Assembly (NCBI RefSeq): GCF_030345705.1 | Contig: NZ_JAUASW010000001.1 | Span: forward strand, 1,426,001-1,490,000 | Direction of reading: 5' to 3' | Source: Pelomonas sp. SE-A7 | GTDB taxonomy: Bacteria > Pseudomonadota > Gammaproteobacteria > Burkholderiales > Burkholderiaceae_C | Length of the DNA stretch: 64,000 nt | In this document: positions 19,688 to 30,733 of the stretch, piece after piece | Layout of the letters: every line of letters starts with the position of its first letter | How positions within the stretch are numbered: position 1 is the first letter of the stretch | The notes under the pieces: generated by a model | What the model was told of the DNA's origin: nothing | The model's database searches: none | Seen by the model: only the letters and a program-made list of their open reading frames with translations | Translations under genes and position numbers: made by a program

Positions 19688-20627
19688 AGGCCTGCAGGCG
19701 CTCGTAGCGGCGCTCCAGCAGCTCGGCCGGCTTCAGGTCACTGACCTGGCGCAGCGCGTCGCCCAAGGCGCGCTTGAGGCTGGCGGCCGCCTGCTTGGGA
19801 TCGCGGTGGGCGCCACCGACCGGCTCGTTGACGATCTTGTCGATCAGGCCCAGGGCCTTCAGGCGGTGGGCGGTGATGCCCAGGGCCTCGGCCGCTTCGG
19901 CCGCGCGGGCCGACGACTTCCAGAGGATGGAGGCACAACCTTCCGGCGAGATCACCGAATAGGCAGCGAACTGCAGCATCAGCACCTGGTCGGCCACGCC
20001 AATGGCCAGCGCGCCGCCGGAGCCGCCTTCGCCGATCACGGTGGCGATGATGGGCACTTCCAGCTGGGCCATCTCGAAGATGTTTTTGCCGATGGCTTCG
20101 GACTGGCCGCGCTCCTCGGCACCGATGCCGGGATAGGCACCCATGGTGTCGATGAAGGTGAACACCGGCAGGCCGAACTTCTCGGCCAGCTTCATCAGGC
20201 GCAGGGCCTTGCGATAGCCCTCAGGGCGCGGCATGCCGAAGTTGCGCAGCGTGCGCTCCTTGGCGTCGCTGCCGCGCTGGTGGCCGACCACCATGCAGGG
20301 CTGGCCGTTGAAGCGGGCCAGGCCGCCGACGATGGCGGCGTCATCGGCGAAATGGCGGTCGCCGTGCAGTTCCTGGAACTCGGTGAAGACCTCGTTGCAG
20401 TAGTCCAGCGTCTGCGGACGCTGCGGGTGGCGGGCCACCTGGTAGGTCTGCCAGGGCGCCACGCTGCCGTAGATGTCCTTGGTCAGCTGCTGGCTCTTCT
20501 TGCTCAGCCGGTCGATCTCTTCCGAGATGTCGACGGCGGATTCGCTCTGCACGTAGCGAAGTTCTTCGATCTTGCTTTCAAGTTCGGCGATCGGCTGCTC
20601 GAACTCGAGGAAATGTCGTTTGCTCAT
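19656..20627 (-). CDS. accA: Acetyl-CoA carboxylase carboxyltransferase subunit alpha
   Basis: This 323-residue subunit is close to the standard length. Recognisable segments are FLEFEQPIAELESKIEEL at the N-terminus, RHPQRPQTLDYCNEVF, GDRHFADDAAIVGGLARF, the FTFIDTMGAYPGIGAEERGQSEAI motif and the oxyanion-hole-type GEGGSGGALAIGVAD. With AccD it transfers carboxyl from biotin to acetyl-CoA to make malonyl-CoA, the committed step of fatty acid synthesis. Gene order cysS-alkA-accA-tilS-lysC is common in Burkholderiales. Confidence 0.98.
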   Translation of the reverse strand: MSKRHFLEFEQPIAELESKIEELRYVQSESAVDISEEIDRLSKKSQQLTKDIYGSVAPWQTYQVARHPQRPQTLDYCNEVFTEFQELHGDRHFADDAAIVGGLARFNGQPCMVVGHQRGSDAKERTLRNFGMPRPEGYRKALRLMKLAEKFGLPVFTFIDTMGAYPGIGAEERGQSEAIGKNIFEMAQLEVPIIATVIGEGGSGGALAIGVADQVLMLQFAAYSVISPEGCASILWKSSARAAEAAEALGITAHRLKALGLIDKIVNEPVGGAHRDPKQAAASLKRALGDALRQVSDLKPAELLERRYERLQAYGRFSDTKNR

Positions 20628-20720
20628 CCTGCTTGGGTCTCTCAGTGATGATGGGCCTGCGGGGCGGGCGGCATGCCGTCGGTAGACAGCGGTCGGGCGC
20701 CGGAAGTCTGCCTGGACGGG

Positions 20721-21371
20721 TCAGTAGTCAACAGGCAGGGGGTCGAGGCTGCGCCAAATGTACCATGTGGCGACCGAGCGGTAGGGTGCCCAGGCGTCCC
20801 CCACCTCGCGCGCTTCAGCCCGCGAAACCGGCTCGCCGGAGAAGTAGTTTTCGCTGATGCCCTTGAGCAGACCCAGGTCGTCCAGCGGCATCACATTGGG
20901 CCGCATCAGGTGGAAGATCAGGAACATCTCGGCCGTCCAGCGGCCTATGCCCCGGATCGCAACCAGCTCGTCAATGATGGCTTCGTCGTCCATCTGCTGC
21001 CATTGGCGCACATGAACCTTGCCGGCCTCGAAGCTCTGCGCCAGGTCGGTCAGGTATTCGACCTTGCGGGCCGACAGGCCGACGCCGCGCAACTGCTCGA
21101 CCGACAGGCCCAGGACGCTGACCGGCTGGATCTTGGTCGAAGGGCCGCTGGTCAGGGCCGCAAAACGGTCCCAGACCGCCTGGGCGGCCTTGACCGAGAT
21201 CTGCTGGCCGACCACCGAGCGGGCCAGCGTGGTGAACGCATCGCCCTTGCTCTGCAGCCGGGCCTCGCCGAACTGCGGAATCAGCTTCTTCATCACCCGG
21301 TCGCGCTTGACCAGGTGGCGGCAGGCCTCGTCCCAATAGTCCGGGGTCACCCCCGCCGATGCGCGCGCCAT
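20721..21371 (-). CDS. DNA-3-methyladenine glycosylase II family (AlkA-like, HhH-GPD)
   Basis: The 216-residue protein has the helix-hairpin-helix motif LVAIRGIGRWTAEMF (about residues 137-150) followed by the catalytic Asp region PLDDLGLLKG (162-170), which defines the HhH-GPD base-excision family. It lacks the extra N-terminal domain of E. coli AlkA, as do many Burkholderiales homologues. It removes alkylated purines from DNA. Its ATG lies four bases after the cysS stop, so it is probably the distal gene of a cysS operon. Confidence 0.92.
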   Translation of the reverse strand: MARASAGVTPDYWDEACRHLVKRDRVMKKLIPQFGEARLQSKGDAFTTLARSVVGQQISVKAAQAVWDRFAALTSGPSTKIQPVSVLGLSVEQLRGVGLSARKVEYLTDLAQSFEAGKVHVRQWQQMDDEAIIDELVAIRGIGRWTAEMFLIFHLMRPNVMPLDDLGLLKGISENYFSGEPVSRAEAREVGDAWAPYRSVATWYIWRSLDPLPVDY

Positions 21372-21375
21372 CGGC

Positions 21376-22752
21376 TCAGGCCTTCACCCAGGTCGTGCCT
21401 TGCGGCGTGTCCTTGAGCTCGATGCCCTGGGCGGCCAGTTCCTTGCGGATGCGGTCGGCCTCGGCAAAGTCCTTGGCGGCCTTGGCGGCGGCGCGGGCTT
21501 CGATCTGAGCCTGGATCGCCGCCTCGTCGAGGCCGGCGCCACCTTGCAGATAGGCCTTGGGCGCCTGCTGCAGGATGCCAAGCGTCGCGCCGAGAGCCTT
21601 CATCAGACGGGCGTCGCCCAGCGAGCGGCTGCGGTTCAGCTCGGTGGCCAGCTCGAACAGCTGGGCGATGGCGCCCGGCGTGTTGAAGTCGTCGTCCATG
21701 GCCGCCTTGAAAGCCGCCGCCTGCGGATGGCTCCAATCGACCTCGCCGGCCTCGACCTCGCCCACGCCGTCCAGCGCCGTGTAGAGGCGGCGCAGCGCGC
21801 TACGGGCATCGTCCAGGTGGGCGTCGCTGAAGTTGAACGGGCTGCGGTAGTGGGTGCGCAGCATGAAGTAGCGCAGCGTCTCGCCGTCGAACTTCTTCAG
21901 CACGTCCTGGATGGTGAAGAAGTTGCCCAGGCTCTTGGACATCTTCTCGTTGTCCACGTTCAGGAAGCCGTTGTGCATCCAGGTGTTGACGAACGGGTGG
22001 CCCAGGGCGCCCTCGCTCTGGGCGATCTCGTTCTCGTGGTGCGGGAACTGCAGGTCCATGCCGCCGCCATGGATGTCGAAGCGCTCGCCCAGCAGGGCGC
22101 AGCTCATGGCCGAGCATTCGATATGCCAGCCGGGACGGCCGGCACCGAAGTCGCTGGCGTACTTGGCGTCCTCGGGTTCGGTCGCCTTGGCCGCCTTCCA
22201 GAGCACGAAGTCCAGCGGGTCGAGCTTGCCTTCATCGACAGCAATGCGTTCACCGGCGCGCAGGTCGTCCAGCGACTTGCCGGACAGCTTGCCGTATCCC
22301 TCGAACTTGCGGACTGCGTAGTTCACGTCGCCGTTGCTGGCGCGGTAGGCCAGGCCCTTGCCTTCCAGCGTGCCGATCATGCTGAGCATCTGCGGCACGT
22401 ACTCGGTGGCGCGCGGCTCATGCGTGGCCCGCTCGACGCCAAGGGCGCCGATGTCGCGGTGCATGGCGGCAATCATCTCGTCGGTCAGCGCGCGTATGGA
22501 CATGCCTCGCTCGACGGCGCGCTTGATGATCTTGTCGTCGATGTCGGTGATGTTGCGCACATAGGTGACCTTGTAGCCCGAGGCCTTGAGCCAGCGCTGC
22601 ACCACATCGAAGGCCATCATCATGCGGGCATGGCCCACGTGACAGAGGTCGTAGATGGTCATGCCGCAGACATACATGCGGGCATGGCCAGGCTCGATGG
22701 GGGCAAAGGGCTCGACCGCGCGGGTCAGGGTGTTGTAGATGCGCAGGGACAT
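21376..22752 (-). CDS. cysS: Cysteinyl-tRNA synthetase
   Basis: The 458-residue class I synthetase carries the HIGH-type motif in CGMTIYDLCHVGHARMM (about residues 29-44), zinc-ligand regions around GWHIECSAMS and GGGMDLQFPHHENEIAQ, and the KMSKSLGNFF loop. It charges tRNA-Cys in the cytoplasm. The C-terminal part shows the anticodon-binding and flexible tail (ADRIRKELAAQGIELKDTPQGTTW) typical of CysRS. The start ATG at 22752 is separated by 224 bases from the divergent TPR gene; both promoters must lie there. Confidence 0.98.
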   Translation of the reverse strand: MSLRIYNTLTRAVEPFAPIEPGHARMYVCGMTIYDLCHVGHARMMMAFDVVQRWLKASGYKVTYVRNITDIDDKIIKRAVERGMSIRALTDEMIAAMHRDIGALGVERATHEPRATEYVPQMLSMIGTLEGKGLAYRASNGDVNYAVRKFEGYGKLSGKSLDDLRAGERIAVDEGKLDPLDFVLWKAAKATEPEDAKYASDFGAGRPGWHIECSAMSCALLGERFDIHGGGMDLQFPHHENEIAQSEGALGHPFVNTWMHNGFLNVDNEKMSKSLGNFFTIQDVLKKFDGETLRYFMLRTHYRSPFNFSDAHLDDARSALRRLYTALDGVGEVEAGEVDWSHPQAAAFKAAMDDDFNTPGAIAQLFELATELNRSRSLGDARLMKALGATLGILQQAPKAYLQGGAGLDEAAIQAQIEARAAAKAAKDFAEADRIRKELAAQGIELKDTPQGTTWVKA

Positions 22753-22976
22753 GGAACTTCGATGAACCGGCCGCCGGGCAAAGCAGCGCCTGGCAATCGG
22801 TGGACTCTAGGGGTGGATTCGGGCGCTACAGGCATGCCGCGGCAGGACCGGACAGACCAGGGACACGCGCCTTAGAATGCCGATCCAGTATACCGACAGG
22901 GTCCGGCGCACGTGCTGAGCACCGACCCTGACCCGGCGCGCAACACCGCCGCGCCGATCAGCGAAAAACCTACAAG

Positions 22977-23513
22977 ATGTCCCAATCCTGGCGCCCTGCC
23001 CGGCTGATCGCCCTGCTTGCCCTGGCCCTGCCCCTGCTCGTGCAGGCGGTGGCCCCGCTCGATGAAGCCCAGGCGCTCTGGCATGCCGGCAAGCGCGACC
23101 AGGCCATCGCCGCCGTCGAGCGCCTGGTCAGCCAGTCGCCCAACGAAGCCAAGCCCCGCTTCGCGCTGGCCGTGATGCGCATGGAACTGGGCCAGATGGA
23201 GTTGGCGGCCAAGCTGTTCACCACCCTGACCCAGGACTTCCCCGACCTGGCCGACCCGTTCAACAACCTGGCCGTGATCCTGGCCGGCCGCGGCGACCTG
23301 GACGGCGCCCGCCAGGCCCTGGAGCAGGCGGTCCGCCTGCAGCCCGACCATGCGCTGGCGCAGGAGAACCTGGGTGACGTGCTGCTGCGCCTGGCGGCCC
23401 GCGCGTACGAGCAGGCCGCCAAGCTGACCAGCCCGAACCAGGCCCAGGCGGCGATGAAGCTGAACCGTTCCCGTGAGCTGATTGCCAGCAACGCGCGCAA
23501 CGCAGCCCGCTAG
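22977..23513 (+). CDS. Tetratricopeptide-repeat periplasmic protein
   Basis: This 178-residue protein has a signal peptide (residues 1-22, LLALALPLLVQA) and about three TPR-like helix pairs, e.g. AQALWHAGKRDQAIAAVERLVSQSPNEA, AAKLFTTLTQDFPDLADPFNNLAVIL and ARQALEQAVRLQPDHALAQENLGDVL. It is the first gene of a run with two peptidyl-prolyl isomerases, and this TPR-ppi order recurs in Burkholderiales. It is likely a protein-interaction adaptor of the cell envelope; its partner is unknown. Confidence 0.85.
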   Translation: MSQSWRPARLIALLALALPLLVQAVAPLDEAQALWHAGKRDQAIAAVERLVSQSPNEAKPRFALAVMRMELGQMELAAKLFTTLTQDFPDLADPFNNLAVILAGRGDLDGARQALEQAVRLQPDHALAQENLGDVLLRLAARAYEQAAKLTSPNQAQAAMKLNRSRELIASNARNAAR

Positions 23514-23579
23514 GCCACAATCGCCTCTCCGGCCGGCCACCCGCCGCGCCACCCTTCTTTTCCTCGCCCACCCAAGCCG

Positions 23580-24167
23580 ATGAACCTCTTCGCTGCCAAG
23601 AGCCTGAAGTCCCTCGCCGCCTTGTCCGCCGGTCTGCTGATCAGCAGCGCGGCCCTGGCCCAGACCATCGTCAAGCTGGCCACCACGGCCGGCGACATCC
23701 GCATCGAGCTGGATGCCGAGAAGGCGCCCAAGTCGGTGGCCAACTTCATCGCCTATGTGAAGGCCGGCCACTACAACGGCCTGATCTTTCATCGCGTGAT
23801 CGAGAACTTCATGATCCAGACCGGCGGCTACAGCGCCGACCTGAAGCAGCGCCCGACCAAGGCGCCGATTCCGCTTGAGAGCCGCAACGGCCTGAACAAT
23901 GTGCGCGGCACCATCGCCATGGCGCGTAGCAGCGACCCGAACTCGGCCACCTCGCAGTTCTTCATCAACACCGTCGACAACCCCTTCCTCGACGCCGAGA
24001 ACGCCCGCGACGGCAACGGCTACGCCGTCTTCGGCCGCGTGATCGAGGGCATGGAAGTCGTCGACCAGATCCGCGCCACGCCGGTGGCGCCCAAGACCGA
24101 ATCGTTCCCGCACATGCCGGTGACGACCATCCTGATCAACAAGGCCACCGTGGAGTCCAAGAAATGA
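23580..24167 (+). CDS. ppiA: Periplasmic cyclophilin-type peptidyl-prolyl isomerase
   Basis: The 195-residue protein has a signal peptide ending ALAQ (about residue 24) and a compact bacterial cyclophilin domain: NGLIFHRVIENFMIQTGG with the catalytic Arg and Phe, TIAMARSSDPNSATSQFFINTVDN, and the closing GYAVFGRVIEGMEVVDQI. It catalyses cis-trans isomerisation of prolyl bonds in exported proteins. Its stop overlaps the start of the cytoplasmic paralogue by four bases, so the two are a tandem duplication adapted to two compartments. Confidence 0.94.
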   Translation: MNLFAAKSLKSLAALSAGLLISSAALAQTIVKLATTAGDIRIELDAEKAPKSVANFIAYVKAGHYNGLIFHRVIENFMIQTGGYSADLKQRPTKAPIPLESRNGLNNVRGTIAMARSSDPNSATSQFFINTVDNPFLDAENARDGNGYAVFGRVIEGMEVVDQIRATPVAPKTESFPHMPVTTILINKATVESKK

Positions 24168-24673
24168 GCGATACCAAGACCGTCGAACTGCAGACCAACA
24201 AGGGCGTGATCCGCCTGGAGCTGGACGCCGCCAAGGCCCCGATCAGCGTGGCCAACTTCCTGTCCTATGTGCAGAAGGGCCACTACGACGGCACGGTGTT
24301 CCACCGCGTCATCAAGGGCTTCATGATCCAGGGCGGCGGCATGGAAGCCGGCATGAAGCAGAAGGCCACCGATGCGCCTATCCAGAACGAGGCGAACAAC
24401 GGCCTGACCAACGACCACTACACGGTCGCCATGGCCCGTACCAACGCCCCGCACTCGGCCTCCAGCCAGTTCTTCATCAACACCACCAACAACGGCTTCC
24501 TGAACTTCAAGTCCGAGTCGCCCTCGGGCTGGGGCTATGCCGTGTTCGGCAAGGTCATCGAAGGCAAGGACATCGTCGACGCCATTGAAAAGGTCAAGAC
24601 CGGCCGCAGCGGCTTTCATGACGATGTGCCGCTGGAAGATGTGGTGATCGAGCGCGCGATTGAAATCGCCTGA
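24164..24673 (+). CDS. ppiB: Cytoplasmic cyclophilin-type peptidyl-prolyl isomerase
   Basis: The 169-residue cyclophilin has no signal peptide. It shows DGTVFHRVIKGFMIQGGGMEAG, TVAMARTNAPHSASSQFFINTTNN and the C-terminal GWGYAVFGKVIEGKDIVDAI. It is closely similar to the preceding ppiA product in every motif, supporting a duplication. It assists folding of cytoplasmic proteins. The ATG overlaps the ppiA TGA, and its own end overlaps the lpxH start by 14 bases. Confidence 0.95.
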   Translation: MSDTKTVELQTNKGVIRLELDAAKAPISVANFLSYVQKGHYDGTVFHRVIKGFMIQGGGMEAGMKQKATDAPIQNEANNGLTNDHYTVAMARTNAPHSASSQFFINTTNNGFLNFKSESPSGWGYAVFGKVIEGKDIVDAIEKVKTGRSGFHDDVPLEDVVIERAIEIA

Positions 24674-25433
24674 GATCCCGACGCCGACGGCCCTGATCGC
24701 GCCGCCTGAATGGAGCGCGATCGACCTGCTGTCGGACCTGCACCTGTCGCCCGAGCTGCCGCACACCGTCGCGCGCTTGCGCCAGCATCTGGCCGAGACG
24801 CCGGCTTCGGCCGTGCTGCTGCTGGGCGACATCGTCGAAGTCTGGCTGGGCGACGATGCCCGGCACGAAGGCTTCGAGGCCGAAATCGCTGCCCTGCTGC
24901 GTGAAGCAGCGGCCCAGCGTCCGCTGTACTACATGATCGGCAACCGCGACTTCCTGGTCGGCACCGAGATGCTTGCCGACTGCGGCATGCAGGCCCTGCC
25001 CGATCCGACGCTGTTGCAGGCATTCGGACAGCGCGTGCTGCTGACCCATGGCGATGCCCTGTGCCTCGCCGACGCCGACTACCAGCGCTTCCGCGCCATG
25101 GTCCGCAACCCCGAGTGGCAGCGCCAGACCCTGGCCCGCCCGCTGGCCGAGCGCCAGGCGCTCGCGCGCCAATTGCGCGGCGCCAGCCAGCAAAAGCAGG
25201 CGATGCAGGAGACCTGGTCCGACCTGGATGCCGAGGCCTGCGTCGAGTGGCTGAACGCCGCCGATTGCAAGACCCTGATCAATGGCCACACCCACAGGCC
25301 CATGGTCCACGAGCTCGGCGAGGGCCGCCAGCGCTGGGTGCTGTCCGACTGGGACTTCGACGGCGAACAGCCGCGCGGCGACGTGCTGCGCCTGACGGCC
25401 GCCGGCCTGCAGCGCATCCAGCTCGCCGCTTGA
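24660..25433 (+). CDS. lpxH: UDP-2,3-diacylglucosamine diphosphatase
   Basis: This calcineurin-like metallophosphoesterase of 257 residues hydrolyses UDP-2,3-diacylglucosamine to lipid X in lipid A synthesis. The metal ligands are visible as SDLHLS (Asp26, His28), GDIVEVWLGDD, IGNRDF, THGDALCL and INGHTHRP. The only start that preserves the first strand is the TTG at 24660, which sits inside the ppiB end, so expression is probably coupled to ppiB. No ATG occurs before the first catalytic motif. Confidence 0.94.
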   Translation: MKSPEIPTPTALIAPPEWSAIDLLSDLHLSPELPHTVARLRQHLAETPASAVLLLGDIVEVWLGDDARHEGFEAEIAALLREAAAQRPLYYMIGNRDFLVGTEMLADCGMQALPDPTLLQAFGQRVLLTHGDALCLADADYQRFRAMVRNPEWQRQTLARPLAERQALARQLRGASQQKQAMQETWSDLDAEACVEWLNAADCKTLINGHTHRPMVHELGEGRQRWVLSDWDFDGEQPRGDVLRLTAAGLQRIQLAA

Positions 25434-25434
25434 G

Positions 25435-26202
25435 ATGTTCGGCCGCCTGCTCCAGGCCTGGCGCGAGCGCCGCGAAGCCGAGCTGCTGCGCCGCCATGCC
25501 ATCCCCGAACAGCTGTGGCAGCTGACGCTGCTGCGCTACCCCTTCCTCGCCGACCGCAGCGCCGATGACCTGGCGGAGCTGCGCCGGCTGAGCTCGCTCT
25601 TCCTCGCCAGCAAGGAGTTCCACGGCGCCGGCGGCTTCGAGGTCACCGACGAGGTGGCCCTGGCCATAGCCGCCCAGGCCTGCCTGCCGGTCTTGAAGCT
25701 GGGCCTGTCCTGGTACGGGGGCTTCGTGGGCATCGTCGTTCACCGCGAGGAGGTGCTGGCGCCTCGCGAGGTGATGGACGAAGACGGCGTGGTCCACCGC
25801 TACGAGGAAGTGCTGGCCGGCGAGGCCATGGAAGGCGGGCCCTTGATGCTGGCCTGGAGCGAGGCCGACGCGCCGAGCAGCGAGCCGGACGCGATCTACA
25901 ACGTGGTGATCCACGAGTTCGCCCATGTGATCGACATGCGCGATGGCTGGGCCGACGGCGTGCCGCCGCTGGCCAGCCTGGCCGAGCGCGAGGCCTGGCT
26001 GGATGTCATCGAAGCCGAATGGGACGAGTTCTGCCAGCGCGTCGAAGGGGGCGAGATGACGCTGATCGACCCTTATGGAGTCGAGGCGCTGGAAGAATTC
26101 TTCGCCGTCGCCGTCGAGGCCTTCTTCGTAGCGCCACTGGAGATGAAAAAAGAGCAGCCGCGCTTGTACGGGCTGCTCTCGGGCTTCTTCAGGCAGGACT
26201 GA
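25435..26202 (+). CDS. mtfA: MtfA-type zinc peptidase (M90)
   Basis: The 255-residue cytoplasmic protein has the zinc-binding motif HEFAH (His160, Glu161, His164) in YNVVIHEFAHVIDMRDG, with a downstream Glu in the EAEWDEF/EEFFAVAVEAFF region as third ligand, as in MtfA. In enterobacteria MtfA binds the glucose-PTS repressor Mlc; here the substrate is unknown. The gene starts two bases after the lpxH stop. Its last 60 bases encode a perfect terminator for the opposing clpA gene. Confidence 0.92.
   Translation: MFGRLLQAWRERREAELLRRHAIPEQLWQLTLLRYPFLADRSADDLAELRRLSSLFLASKEFHGAGGFEVTDEVALAIAAQACLPVLKLGLSWYGGFVGIVVHREEVLAPREVMDEDGVVHRYEEVLAGEAMEGGPLMLAWSEADAPSSEPDAIYNVVIHEFAHVIDMRDGWADGVPPLASLAEREAWLDVIEAEWDEFCQRVEGGEMTLIDPYGVEALEEFFAVAVEAFFVAPLEMKKEQPRLYGLLSGFFRQD
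26145..26179 (-). terminator. clpA terminator embedded in the mtfA coding sequence
   Basis: On the minus strand AGAGCAGCC and GGCTGCTCT form a perfect 9-bp stem around an 11-base loop and run into TTTTTT. It lies 37 bases past the clpA stop, inside the codons for KKEQPRLYGLL of MtfA. Confidence 0.85.
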
Positions 26203-26215
26203 GGAAGCGGCCTTT

Positions 26216-28542
<2,327 letters not shown>

Positions 28543-28546
<4 letters not shown>

Positions 28547-28899
28547 GCGGCCTCCATAATGCACTGCAGCGGATGGCCGGCGCGGCGCGCAGCGGCCAGC
28601 ACCAGCTCAACCTTGGTCGCGGCCACGTCCTTGGTGTAGGTCCCGCAGACGCCCCGACCCTCGTGGTGGATTTTGAGCATGATCTGGGTCGCCGTATCCA
28701 GGTCGTGGCGAAAAAATTCCTGCAACACCATCACGACAAACTCCATGGGCGTGAAATCGTCATTCAGCAGCAGCACCTGGTAGAGCCGCGGAGGCTCAGT
28801 CTTCTGAGGCACGCGCTCCAGGATGACGGTGCCGTCCGCATCCTCGCGCCCCGGCTTCACGACAGGGGGCGCGGGCGGCTGGCGGGGGGTATCTGACAT
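28543..28899 (-). CDS. clpS: ClpS adaptor protein
   Basis: The 118-residue adaptor starts at the ATG at 28899. It contains the ClpS core YQVLLLNDDFTPMEFVVMVLQEFF, with the conserved NDDFTPM and the MLKIHHEGRGVCG segment whose His and acidic residues form the N-degron pocket. An N-terminal tail of about 35 residues (Pro- and charge-rich) is longer than in E. coli. ClpS delivers N-end-rule substrates to ClpA. Its TGA overlaps the clpA ATG (ATGA), so adaptor and unfoldase are made together. Confidence 0.97.
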
Positions 28900-29038
28900 G
28901 GCCTCGATTCTATCGATTGGGCCATGCCCCTGCCGGGAGCCGACCCAAGCCCAGCTGATGGCCGAATGCCGGATTGCAAGTGCCAAAGCGCCCGGTCCCA
29001 GGCCCCCATCTAGGGGTCTGTACGGACCCTTGGTGGAA

Positions 29039-29068
29039 TTGACATGAAGCTGACTCGCCTTTGAGAAT
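29039..29068 (+). promoter_or_regulatory. Likely promoter of the cold-shock gene
   Basis: TTGACA at 29039-29044 is a perfect -35 box, and GAGAAT at 29063-29068 is a fair -10 box with an 18-base spacer. It lies about 45 bases before the start codon of the cold-shock gene. Confidence 0.55.
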
Positions 29069-29072
29069 CCGC

Positions 29073-29092
29073 CCCGGTGCATAGACACCGGG
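29073..29092 (+). promoter_or_regulatory. 5'-UTR hairpin in the cold-shock mRNA
   Basis: CCCGGTG and CACCGGG pair perfectly around a CATAGA loop, ending 21 bases before the ATG at 29114 and just before the GGAGAGAG ribosome site. It would be at the very 5' end of the transcript from the predicted promoter. Confidence 0.5.
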
Positions 29093-29113
29093 ATGGAGAA
29101 TTGGAGAGAGAGT

Positions 29114-29371
29114 ATGCAAACAGGAACAGTCAAGTGGTTCAACGACGCCAAGGGTTTTGGCTTCATCGAGCCTGAATTGGGCGGCGAGGACGTGTTCGCC
29201 CATTTCTCGGCAATCAAGATGGAGGGATTCCGAACCCTGAGGCAAGGTGGCAAGGTGAGTTTCGAGCTGGTGCAAGGCCCCAAGGGCCAGCTGGCGCAGA
29301 ACATCACCCCGATGGACGGCGAAACGCCTCCGCCATCGCTTGCCGAGCTCGGCATCAGCGCCGCGGCCTGA
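29114..29371 (+). CDS. Cold-shock protein (CspA family) with C-terminal extension
   Basis: The ATG at 29114 is preceded by GGAGAGAG and begins the canonical MQTGTVKWFNDAKGFGFIEP. The 85-residue protein has RNP1 (KGFGFIEP) and RNP2 (DVFAHFSAI), so it should bind single-stranded RNA or DNA as a cold-shock or RNA-chaperone protein. It is longer than the usual 67-70 residues by a tail of about 20 residues rich in Pro and Ala (TPPPSLAELGISAAA). A strong terminator follows. Confidence 0.95.
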   Translation: MQTGTVKWFNDAKGFGFIEPELGGEDVFAHFSAIKMEGFRTLRQGGKVSFELVQGPKGQLAQNITPMDGETPPPSLAELGISAAA

Positions 29372-29390
29372 TCGACAGATCGCCGCAGCC

Positions 29391-29426
29391 AAAACGAAGG
29401 CCCGCTAACGCGGGCCTTTTCGTTTC
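29391..29426. terminator. Bidirectional terminator between the cold-shock gene and icd
   Basis: AAACGAAGGCCCGC pairs with GCGGGCCTTTTCGTTT across a short TAAC loop. It has A/T-rich ends on both sides, so it can stop both the plus-strand cold-shock transcript and the minus-strand icd transcript (stop at 29463). Confidence 0.85.
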
Positions 29427-29462
29427 TGGGTCCAGCCGCAGTTGCGGACCGGGTTTGCTCGT

Positions 29463-30716
<1,254 letters not shown>

Positions 30717-30733
30717 GAAAGAAGGTCTCCTGC

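Noticed and set aside
28900..29113. Riboswitch or small gene between clpS and the cold-shock gene
   Set aside because: Apart from the promoter and the leader hairpin, no conserved aptamer pattern or reading frame was seen.
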